Positions 34,210 through 41,004 of a stretch of 46,349 bases of DNA are shown here, one piece after another. Under the pieces are notes generated by a model. It was not told where the DNA came from. It searched no databases and saw only the letters and a program-made list of their open reading frames with translations. The first letter of the stretch is position 1; each line of letters begins with the position of its first letter. The position numbers and the translations under genes were made by a program. This DNA is from CALCCV01 sp964388665. Lineage in GTDB: Bacteria > Bdellovibrionota > Bdellovibrionia > Bdellovibrionales > Bdellovibrionaceae. The stretch covers positions 1 through 46,349 of the forward strand of contig CAYMBJ010000029.1 of assembly GCA_964388665.1 (NCBI GenBank), given 5' to 3'.

Positions 34210-35316
34210 TTAGTAGATCCAATTATTTTCTGAAGCAAGTTGACAGGGCTGGGTCTGAGCCTGGCCTTTTGCCGCTAGTGGGGCGGTGCGGACCTGTATG
34301 GCATACAGATCCACATACTGGCCCGTCGAAAAGCCGCTGCTTCTAAACTTGATCTTTAACTCAGGACCACCGCGAAAGCTTTCGTCCATGCTAAAGTTAA
34401 GGTTGATGGCAGTGAGCTCTCCGGCCGCAGTCTTTAAAACTGGTTCAATTTTATTGGGTCTACAAATGTTGCCGTTGCCAGCTTTCACGACCAATTCATA
34501 ACTTGCAGTGACGGTCGATTTCATAAGTACGAACAGTGAATACTCGCCTGACTGAGGAAAACTCATTGGACGAACGTGAACAATGAGGTCGTAGAGTCTG
34601 CTTGGGCTCGGACTCACAGGTCTTGGGCGAATGCGAAATGTTGTGGCAGCAGTAAATGGCACCTCGCGACCCTCGGGGTCAAAGAGGTTCATAGTCTTTG
34701 GAGTCGTGATGACCTCTACTGCCTTATTGGTGGTTCCCTCCGCGGCGACCAAAGCATTAGTTAGGGCTTCGTAACTTGCAGGTTTTTTACCATCCTTTTT
34801 GGTTCTCAGATTGAAGCCAAATGCAGTTTTATAGTTTGGCAGATAGTCGCCAAGTAAAAAATTATCAAACACTTCGCCCGAAACTTTGGGTTTTACAGCG
34901 ATACGAATTTCTGGGATTTCGAGCGTTTCTTTTTTTTCTTCGATCATTCCCGAAACAGTTGCCTTCACTGTCATTGTCGTGCCCGCAACATAGCTTGATT
35001 CGAGAGCACAGACTTTGTGAGAGCCAGATGTTGTTTTCACTGAACTGTTGTCCACAATCCAAAGATACTCCAAGGGCTCTTTAGAAGGGGAGCTCACATT
35101 TACGGATACATATACGCAATCGCCAACGGCGACGCTGAGATCTTTTGAGTAGGAGACGAGGCGCAAATCATCGCCGCCCAGAACGAGGGGAGTCCCTTCC
35201 GATAAGTTAGATCCAGCTGAGCTAGATCCGGGAGGGGTTTTGCTGCAATTTTGAAAGACGAGAGCTGTGCTCAAAAGCAATACGAATGTAACAATGTAGG
35301 CTCGGACTTTAGACAT
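34210..35316 (-). CDS. lipoprotein of unknown function with Ig-like segment
   Basis: Function not recognised. A 368-residue protein with a clear lipoprotein signal: 'KVRAYIVTFVLLLSTALVF' then lipobox FQNC. The F-Q-N-C form is one I associate with Bdellovibrio-type lipoproteins. After a Ser/Gly linker, residues about 50-140 look like an Ig or PKD-like beta sandwich ('EPLEYLWIVDNSSVKTTSG', paired cysteines in 'VGDCVYVSV' and 'HKVCALES'). The C-terminal about 200 residues are also beta-rich ('RLYDLIVHVRPMSFPQSGEY') and end with a Cys-containing tail. It is a monocistronic minus-strand gene, convergent with oppC and divergent from the next cluster. Confidence 0.8.
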   Translation of the reverse strand: MSKVRAYIVTFVLLLSTALVFQNCSKTPPGSSSAGSNLSEGTPLVLGGDDLRLVSYSKDLSVAVGDCVYVSVNVSSPSKEPLEYLWIVDNSSVKTTSGSHKVCALESSYVAGTTMTVKATVSGMIEEKKETLEIPEIRIAVKPKVSGEVFDNFLLGDYLPNYKTAFGFNLRTKKDGKKPASYEALTNALVAAEGTTNKAVEVITTPKTMNLFDPEGREVPFTAATTFRIRPRPVSPSPSRLYDLIVHVRPMSFPQSGEYSLFVLMKSTVTASYELVVKAGNGNICRPNKIEPVLKTAAGELTAINLNFSMDESFRGGPELKIKFRSSGFSTGQYVDLYAIQVRTAPLAAKGQAQTQPCQLASENNWIY

Positions 35317-35404
35317 ATGTATTCCCCCGCATTCCCTCTAAATAGTTTAACTTTTGCCACTAGATCCTGCATTGAATTTTTTTGTTTGTCTCAAAATGAT
35401 CACG

Positions 35405-35479
35405 GCGGTCCTAGCCAATTGGGATGCAAGACCGCTCAGGCGGTGGTCCTGATTTTTGGGAATTCAATTTTTAGAGGAC
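35405..35479 (+). other. leader region with competing hairpins
   Basis: Within the 227-bp divergent gap, GCGGTC (35405-35410) can pair with GACCGC (35430-35435). The latter can instead pair with GCGGT (35440-35444) just downstream. A further GGTCCT (35446-35451) faces AGGACC (35474-35479). Mutually exclusive stems are typical of attenuators, but I see no ligand-binding motif or clean U tract. This is a by-eye structure only. Confidence 0.3.
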
Positions 35480-35543
35480 CAAGGTCAGGTCTGTCCGATT
35501 AGTAGTTCGTCTCCTTTTGAGACTGGGTTATATTTATCTTCGT

Positions 35544-36683
35544 ATGGCAAAAAAAACTTATATAAAAACCAATGGGGTCTTTGCTCACTTAAAATTGAAT
35601 TCCCAGATCTTGGTGGCGACATTGGCGTGCACTGGTTTTTCACAACTGGGCTTGGCGCAAAGTGCTTATTTGCAGCGTGAACCTGCACAGCAGCAGCAGG
35701 AGCAGCAGCAGAAATCGCAGTCACAGTCGCAGGCACAATCGCAGGCGCAGCGGCAACTGCAGCAGTCACAGTCGCAGAAGGATGCGACCGCACCGGAATC
35801 TGCTTCTGCGACGGAGGAGCCACCCACACGGTCGCAGCTACGCCCACAGCAGGCACCGGGACAGGCGCGCTCGAGAGTTAGCACGCGAGCCCGCACCCGA
35901 GGCACTGCAAGAGATCGAGATGGGGCTAGAGATCGAGATGGGGCTAATGACAAAGAGGAAGATTCGGGACCTGAGAGTGATGGCAAGCCAGATTTTTTAT
36001 CTTTAGACATTGATTACCCCGAACTGCAGGTGGTGCCGCGAGCCACAGAGCGTTTGTCGATGGAAGCGCAGTACGAGCGCAGTCGCAAGTGGCTAGGCTA
36101 TTGGCCGATGCTTACTGGGAGTTTGGCACTGCTCTATGCATCACAGTATCAGCGAGGCCAGTACCGAGCTTCGCCGAACAACGATCCTAAACAGGAAGCG
36201 CAGATCAAAGAGGATACGGACTTGATTGTCAATGCTGCGAGCGCGATTGGTGCCTCTTGGTTGGTGATCGGCGGCTACCTCACCTTTCAGGAACCCTACA
36301 GTGAAACCTACTCTCAGGTGAAGCGGATCAAAGGTTCTGATCGCCGTGCTGACTTGACTCGCGAGCGAATCGCTGAGGAGGGCCTAGAGCGTCCAGCTCT
36401 AGTGGCGCGAAAACTCAATCGACTCTTTATGATCACTCAGGGGGTGGGATCTCTGGCCTTGCTGGGGCAGGCTCCCGATGGCAAGAAGTCTTTTGCAGTG
36501 ATTGCAGCGCTGACAAGTTTTTTACCGTGGATATTTGAGAGTCATGCCGAGTCCGTTTTTGAAAAGCATTTGGAGTACAAACGAAAGATCTATGCGCCGA
36601 TCTCAGGTGGTCCAGTGCCCATGTGGAGTCCTTCAACGGGCGAGTGGCAGGGCTTGGGATACTCTTTGGCCTTGCGGTTTTAG
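35544..36683 (+). CDS. exported/membrane protein with Gln-rich low-complexity region
   Basis: Function not recognised. It is 379 residues from the ATG at 35544. A signal-like stretch 'ILVATLACTGFSQLGLAQS' is followed by a Gln/Ser-rich low-complexity region (about residues 45-85, built from CAG-type codons) and an Arg/Asp-rich region containing a short tandem repeat. After residue about 150 the composition becomes normal: 'DYPELQVVPRATERLSMEAQ', then hydrophobic stretches 'YWPMLTGSLALLYASQY', 'LIVNAASAIGASWLVIGGYL' and 'FMITQGVGSLALLG', suggesting membrane hairpins. It starts a run of closely spaced plus-strand genes ending in two glycosyltransferases. Confidence 0.75.
   Translation: MAKKTYIKTNGVFAHLKLNSQILVATLACTGFSQLGLAQSAYLQREPAQQQQEQQQKSQSQSQAQSQAQRQLQQSQSQKDATAPESASATEEPPTRSQLRPQQAPGQARSRVSTRARTRGTARDRDGARDRDGANDKEEDSGPESDGKPDFLSLDIDYPELQVVPRATERLSMEAQYERSRKWLGYWPMLTGSLALLYASQYQRGQYRASPNNDPKQEAQIKEDTDLIVNAASAIGASWLVIGGYLTFQEPYSETYSQVKRIKGSDRRADLTRERIAEEGLERPALVARKLNRLFMITQGVGSLALLGQAPDGKKSFAVIAALTSFLPWIFESHAESVFEKHLEYKRKIYAPISGGPVPMWSPSTGEWQGLGYSLALRF
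35910..35945 (+). repeat. two perfect tandem 18-bp units inside the Gln-rich protein gene
   Basis: AGAGATCGAGATGGGGCT occurs twice head to tail and encodes RDRDGA twice in the low-complexity part of the protein. The length is a multiple of three, so copy-number change would keep the frame. It is likely a recent slippage duplication. Confidence 0.85.
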
Positions 36684-36696
36684 AAAAGGGGGCTGA

Positions 36697-37593
36697 ATGA
36701 ACACAGCCTTGAGGGCGGGTGCTCTCACTGTAATAATTTTTTTGATAGGTGCATTGAGTGTCATTGAATCGAGCGCCAGTGAGGCGACCGGTTCGGCGCC
36801 ACTGAGCTTTGCGGAGCGCCGCCCAGAGTCCCTTCTGGACGTATCCCCTGACAAAATTGTCAAGTGCGAGTCTGCCAAGGAGTTTCGCGACTCATTTTTG
36901 ATTCTATCGCGCGACAAAACAATGAGCTTTACTCCCCAAGAGGCCACGGCTTTGGCGGTCAAACTGTCATCCGGTTGCTTAGGGGCTGGGCGACGCTTTG
37001 TAAAGGTGCTGTATATGCTGACGGCGTCGGGCTTTGATCAAAAAAAATCTCGTGAAGTGGCGGTGGATTTGGCGCTCTATCCTGACTTTGTTGCCGAAAC
37101 CTTTGTGACCATATTCCCCGGCGTTATGGCTGACGATCTCTTGGGTGTTAACTATCAGGTGGCGCTGCAGCTATCGGTTCTGCTCGCAAAAACTTCACCG
37201 AAACAGTCTCCAGTCGTTCAGCGTGACTTTGTCAGTCTCACACAGTTTTGTAAAAGCAAAGAGAACTTGCTCCCCGTTAAGGAGTGTGCCGAGATCATTC
37301 TTGCGCTCGCTCCTTATTCGCAAGTTTATAAGGAGGGACTGTATCCGAAATTTGTCGAGCTCTTTGATCTCTTTTCAGGATACAAAACGCTAAGAGGTTC
37401 TCTGCGAACAACTTTACCCCTCATTGTTGAGGTTCTACAAGCGGGACCCTTTGCCCAAGAGGCCTTTAAAGAAAGTCTGGAGTTCATACTTGGAAAAGAT
37501 GGACCTGAGCTTGCTCCCGCGCGCACTTTAGAAGTGGCAAAGCGTGTGGCAAAGAATTCCATCCTTTTAACGGTGGAAGAAAGTGAGAAGTAG
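36697..37593 (+). CDS. exported protein of unknown function
   Basis: Function not recognised. It is 298 residues with an N-terminal signal peptide ('LRAGALTVIIFLIGALSVIE', then SSASEA with a likely Ala-x-Ala cleavage). The mature part is mainly helical, with repeated Leu/Ala helices ('LGVNYQVALQLSVLLAKTS', 'CAEIILALAPYSQVYKEGLY') and may form an alpha-solenoid. It has four cysteines in the mature region (Cys in KCESA, SGCLG, FCKSK and KECAE), possibly two disulfides. It begins 14 bp after the preceding gene with GGGGG ahead of the ATG, and overlaps the next gene by 11 bp, so the three orphan genes are probably co-transcribed. Confidence 0.75.
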   Translation: MNTALRAGALTVIIFLIGALSVIESSASEATGSAPLSFAERRPESLLDVSPDKIVKCESAKEFRDSFLILSRDKTMSFTPQEATALAVKLSSGCLGAGRRFVKVLYMLTASGFDQKKSREVAVDLALYPDFVAETFVTIFPGVMADDLLGVNYQVALQLSVLLAKTSPKQSPVVQRDFVSLTQFCKSKENLLPVKECAEIILALAPYSQVYKEGLYPKFVELFDLFSGYKTLRGSLRTTLPLIVEVLQAGPFAQEAFKESLEFILGKDGPELAPARTLEVAKRVAKNSILLTVEESEK

Positions 37594-38488
37594 CTTAGTT
37601 CTGCTTTCGTTGCTCCTGCTGTCCCAAAGCTCTTGGTCGGCATCGGTGGATTTGGAATGGGAGTATCGCGAAGGTGCTAAAGAGTACCAAATTGAAGTGC
37701 GGCGCGACGAGACTGTCATTATGAGCCTCAGCAGTGCCACCCAGCAGTTTAGGATCAACCTGCCAGTGGGGAAGTACCAGCTGCGAGGAAGAGTGATTAC
37801 AAAATACAACATGATGGGAAATTGGTCTGACTATTCGGCCTTTGAAGTCCCACCGCCGGTGCTGGCTCTAGATGAGCCCCTTGATCATGGCGGAATTATC
37901 AATCCCAAAACCCTCAAGGCGCGTGTGCAGCTAACTTGGCCGAGCGTTGAGGAAGCCGAGTTTTACCGAGTCTTTATTTTGGACGACAAAAATCAACTGA
38001 TCAAAACTCTCGAGACAAAAGATCCCGAAAGTGAACTGCAGCTCTCGCCGGGCGCCTACACCTATCAGGTTCAGGCCATTGGTCGAGATGGAGTGGAGGG
38101 CGAGAGATCGCAAAATTTGGGTGCCATCAATATCGAAAAAGGAAAACTGCCAAGACCGGTATTGCGACCAAAAAAAAATGATCGTCATAGCTTTGTCTGG
38201 ACATCGTTGGCAGATACAAAGTGGCATTTTCAATTGTTCTATAAGCCCTATTTTGGTGAAGAGTGGTTTGAGATGCCAAGAGTACCAGAGGTGGATGGCT
38301 CGGCGGGCAGTTGGAGCCCGGCCTCCATTGTTAAAAAAGGCGCTGGCCTAAGGCCAGGATTCTATGAATTGAGTTTTTTTATATCTGCTTCTGGTTTTGA
38401 AAACTCCCCAATCAATAGAATCGAATTTGAAATCAAACCCACCCGATCCCAACTAAAGGCCGATGCGATCTATGGCCAGTCCAAGTAG
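37583..38488 (+). CDS. exported protein with fibronectin-III-like domains
   Basis: It is 301 residues with a signal peptide 'RSSLVLLSLLLLSQSSWSAS'. The mature protein consists of beta-sandwich units resembling fibronectin type III: 'VDLEWEYREGAKEYQIEVRR' with 'GKYQLRGRVITKYNMMGNWS', then 'VQLTWPSVEEAEFYRVFI' with 'GAYTYQVQAIGRDGVEGERS', and a third divergent unit ('FVWTSLADTKWHFQLFYK'). The W-x-x-V/A...Y-x-V pattern supports this call. It probably binds cell-envelope polymers or proteins in the periplasm or at the outer membrane. It starts at GTG 37583, overlapping the previous gene by 11 bp, with GGAAG upstream. Confidence 0.8.
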   Translation: MRSSLVLLSLLLLSQSSWSASVDLEWEYREGAKEYQIEVRRDETVIMSLSSATQQFRINLPVGKYQLRGRVITKYNMMGNWSDYSAFEVPPPVLALDEPLDHGGIINPKTLKARVQLTWPSVEEAEFYRVFILDDKNQLIKTLETKDPESELQLSPGAYTYQVQAIGRDGVEGERSQNLGAINIEKGKLPRPVLRPKKNDRHSFVWTSLADTKWHFQLFYKPYFGEEWFEMPRVPEVDGSAGSWSPASIVKKGAGLRPGFYELSFFISASGFENSPINRIEFEIKPTRSQLKADAIYGQSK

Positions 38489-38520
38489 CACTATCGGTGC
38501 CACCAGCTGTACAATGTGGA

Positions 38521-39732
38521 ATGATGTTTTGTCGAAAGTGCACAGGGTACAAACCCTGCCCCAGTCAATGTGATCCGCGAGATCAAATTTCAGAGCGGAT
38601 TCTGTTCGTTCATTTGGGGGCCATAGGAGCGACCCTGCGTTCTACGGCACTGCTGGCGGCGATACGGCGCAAGCATCCGCAGGCGCATTTGACTTGGGTG
38701 ACGGAAACTCCGAGCGCAAGGCTACTGGCGGGCCATCCAAATGTGGATGAGATTCTAGAACTTAATTTTAATAACTATCTGCTTTTGCAAGCCAATGAGT
38801 GGCAGGCGGCCTACGTGGTTGATAAATCGCAGCGGGCGGCGGGCCTTGTGAAGAGTCTGAAAATCGCATCGACCTTTGGCTTTATCACCAATCATCATGG
38901 GTTGATCGTCCCTGCCAATCCCCACGCAGCCGAACTCTACGAATTGGGTTTATCAAATCAGAAAAAGTTTTTTACAAATCAGAAGACCGAGCAACAGCTA
39001 ACTCATGAAGCTCTTGATCTGGGCCCTTTTAACAATGACGAGTATGACCTTCCCCTCAGCGCTGAGGAGATGGAGATAGCTTTTGCCAAACGCCGTGCCT
39101 GGTCGCCACAGGGACAAACACTCATTGGCATCAATGTTGGCTGCAGTGCTCATTTGCCGCATAAAAAACTATCACTGAGTGCATCCATGGGCTTGCTGAT
39201 ATCGCTGATGAACAGGTTGCAGTCTCAGTGCAGAGAGTTGAGAAACGTAAACTTGGTTCTGCTCGGAGGCGGCGTCGAAGACGAAGCGCTTTGTCGTAAC
39301 CTAAGAGCCGAAATGGCAAGTGTGCCGCTCTTTTCTGAAATGGGTGTGGCAATCATTCAATCAGACACACTTAAGGGATTGCGAGACGGGCTGACCAGTG
39401 TGGCAGCTGTGGATCTGGTCATCACTGGCGATAGCCTGGGTATGCATATGGCCATCAGTCAAAAAAAATGGGTGGTGGCGTGGTTTGGTCCCAGTTGTGA
39501 GCAGGAGATTGATCTTTATGGCCGCGGAGAGAAGATTGTCACCAGCGCTCCCTGTTCGCCCTGCTGGAAAAGGTTTTGTGACCGTGAAGTCATGTGTTAC
39601 GATCAACTCAATTTTTACCTGATCAATGAGGCTGTGCAAAAGGGAATTCAATGGTCGCTGCAGAATCGCAAATGCCAATCGTCCGCCGAATCCTTGTCCT
39701 TCAAACAGCCTTTCTTGGAGATGTCCTCTTAG
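38521..39732 (+). CDS. family-9 glycosyltransferase with Cys-rich N-terminus
   Basis: ADP-heptose:LPS heptosyltransferase-like (GT9) protein, 403 residues. The GT9 start is 'RILFVHLGAIGATLRSTALL', and the C-terminal nucleotide-sugar domain has 'LIGINVGCSAHLPHKKLS', 'VDLVITGDSLGMHMAISQKK', 'WVVAWFGPSCEQEIDLYG' and 'APCSPCWKRFCDREVMC'. Unusually, a short cysteine cluster precedes the GT domain (FCRKCTGYKPCPSQCD), resembling a small zinc-binding knuckle. The start at ATG 38521 is tentative; GTG 38497 would add one more cysteine (VQCG). The sugar and acceptor are unknown. The next gene, also GT9, overlaps it by 82 bp. Confidence 0.82.
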   Translation: MMFCRKCTGYKPCPSQCDPRDQISERILFVHLGAIGATLRSTALLAAIRRKHPQAHLTWVTETPSARLLAGHPNVDEILELNFNNYLLLQANEWQAAYVVDKSQRAAGLVKSLKIASTFGFITNHHGLIVPANPHAAELYELGLSNQKKFFTNQKTEQQLTHEALDLGPFNNDEYDLPLSAEEMEIAFAKRRAWSPQGQTLIGINVGCSAHLPHKKLSLSASMGLLISLMNRLQSQCRELRNVNLVLLGGGVEDEALCRNLRAEMASVPLFSEMGVAIIQSDTLKGLRDGLTSVAAVDLVITGDSLGMHMAISQKKWVVAWFGPSCEQEIDLYGRGEKIVTSAPCSPCWKRFCDREVMCYDQLNFYLINEAVQKGIQWSLQNRKCQSSAESLSFKQPFLEMSS

Positions 39733-40802
39733 GTGCGACTTTTTTTTATAAAATTCGCGAACTCTATCCGGAGGCCGAAGTCAGTATCATTTGTCGACCA
39801 AACACCGGCACCATTTTAAAGAATCTGGGTCTTGTCGATGTGGTGATAGAAATCAACAAAGGTCAGCGTTCCAGCTACCGGATGGCGCTAAAAGCCCTAA
39901 AGAATTTTCCCATTGATGTTTTGTTCGTAATGCACAGATCGGTGCGGAGCTATCTGTTGAGTCTGCAAATTGTTGCAAAAATTAAAATTGCCTATCGCTT
40001 GCGTTGGAATTCTTTTGGTTTCACTCATCTAGTCGTGCGTGATCTGCATTTGCCAGAGCCTCTGCGCCAATTGCAGCTCCTCTTGCCACTGCTCGAAAAA
40101 TCTGCTCCGGAGAAAGCGGCGTCCCTGCTCAACGAAATGCACTCGAGAAACTGGAATCAGAAAATTAACGAATTGGTTTTGCCGACACCACCTGTGAGCT
40201 GGCGGCCGCCGCTTCGCCAAATGATCGCTAAATTTGCTGATGAGATTCCCACGCTTGCCAAAAGCAGTCTTGCAGCACTTCCCGCGGAAAGTAGAAGAAT
40301 AGCGGTCTTTCCTGGAAGTGTATGGCCGACAAAAAGGTGGACGGAGAGTGGCTTTGCGGGGCTCATCAAGGAGTTGGTCAAAAGGGGTTGGAAGATTCTG
40401 TTGATGGGGGCTCCTGACGAGCGTGCACTTTGTGAGCGAGTTGCCGAGCAGGCCGGGGAGCCAGACCAGGTTCTCGTGTTGGCAGGTGCCCTCACCCCAT
40501 GGGAGAGTCTGTTAACTCTGGCCGGGGTTGAAAGGGTGGTCACGAATGACAGTGCCTCTGCTCACATGGCGGCACTACTGGATTTGCCAATTGTCGCTAT
40601 CTTTGGCCCGACCACATTGGCACTTGGCTATCGTCCCTGGGCGACGGAGGTGAAAATTGTTGAGAACAATGCGCTCGAGTGCCGTCCTTGTGGTAAGCAT
40701 GGACACAAGAGATGTCCGCTTGGGCACCATCTCTGCATGAAGAATTTGTCGTCAGTCGCAGTCCTGCAAGCTTGTGGGCTACCAAATGAGGACGCGCCCT
40801 AG
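39651..40802 (+). CDS. lipopolysaccharide heptosyltransferase (WaaF-like, GT9)
   Basis: Predicted to add heptose to the LPS inner core at the cytoplasmic face of the inner membrane, 383 residues. GT9 motifs: 'RRILVLQTAFLGDVLLGATF' at the N-terminus, 'VFPGSVWPTKRWTESGFAGL' (ADP-heptose site), 'VERVVTNDSASAHMAALLDL' and 'IVAIFGPTTLALGYRPW', ending with a Cys-rich tail 'LECRPCGKHGHKRCPLGHHL'. The ATG at 39651 has AGGGA upstream and overlaps the previous gene by 82 bp. ATG 39672 would reduce this to 61 bp. The stop codon TAG (40800-40802) lies within the CTAG left end of the MITE-like element, so the insertion kept the reading frame intact. Confidence 0.88.
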   Translation: MVAAESQMPIVRRILVLQTAFLGDVLLGATFFYKIRELYPEAEVSIICRPNTGTILKNLGLVDVVIEINKGQRSSYRMALKALKNFPIDVLFVMHRSVRSYLLSLQIVAKIKIAYRLRWNSFGFTHLVVRDLHLPEPLRQLQLLLPLLEKSAPEKAASLLNEMHSRNWNQKINELVLPTPPVSWRPPLRQMIAKFADEIPTLAKSSLAALPAESRRIAVFPGSVWPTKRWTESGFAGLIKELVKRGWKILLMGAPDERALCERVAEQAGEPDQVLVLAGALTPWESLLTLAGVERVVTNDSASAHMAALLDLPIVAIFGPTTLALGYRPWATEVKIVENNALECRPCGKHGHKRCPLGHHLCMKNLSSVAVLQACGLPNEDAP

Positions 40803-40904
40803 TGCTTTGTCAGGAAAGTTTTTTCGTTGTTGCTTCGTCGTCGCGGTATTATTCATACAGCTTCCTCCTCGCGTCTAGAAAAAACTTTCCTGACAAAGCA
40901 CTAG
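40799..40904 (+). mobile_element. MITE-like 106-bp element, copy 2 (perfect terminal repeats)
   Basis: Same element as at 16743-16848. Here the 26-bp terminal inverted repeats (40799-40824 and 40879-40904) are perfect. CTAG occurs at both ends; the left CTAG supplies the TAG stop of the heptosyltransferase gene. The core on the minus strand has GAGGAGG (40864-40870) seven bases before ATG (40854-40856), opening a 25-codon frame that leaves the element into the glycosyltransferase gene and stops at 40779-40781. As RNA, either strand would fold into a long perfect hairpin, so it may also act as a bidirectional terminator between these convergent genes. Confidence 0.8.
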
Positions 40905-41004
40905 CCTCAACTCGACAATAATTTTTGGTCATAATCGCTAAAGCTCGCGCCAGAAGGCCCAATCCGGCAACGTCCTCGTTTTGCCAACCTCACGTTGAGG
41001 CTAG
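40901..41004. repeat. 104-bp segment bounded by CTAGCCTCAAC inverted repeats
   Basis: CTAGCCTCAAC (40901-40911) and GTTGAGGCTAG (40994-41004) are perfect 11-bp inverted repeats. The left one shares its CTAG with the MITE end. The right one contains the TAG stop of the minus-strand response-regulator gene. GTTGAGGCTAG also abuts MITE copy 1 (16736-16746). Between the repeats I see no open frame. A local hairpin CCTCA-CGT-TGAGG lies at 40988-41000. It may be another small element or a bidirectional terminator. Confidence 0.5.

Noticed and set aside
35694..35790. CAG-rich stretch considered as a non-coding microsatellite or CRISPR-like repeat
   Set aside because: It is irregular, has no spacer structure, and is in frame with a signal peptide and a normal downstream protein, so it is a Gln/Ser-rich coding region.
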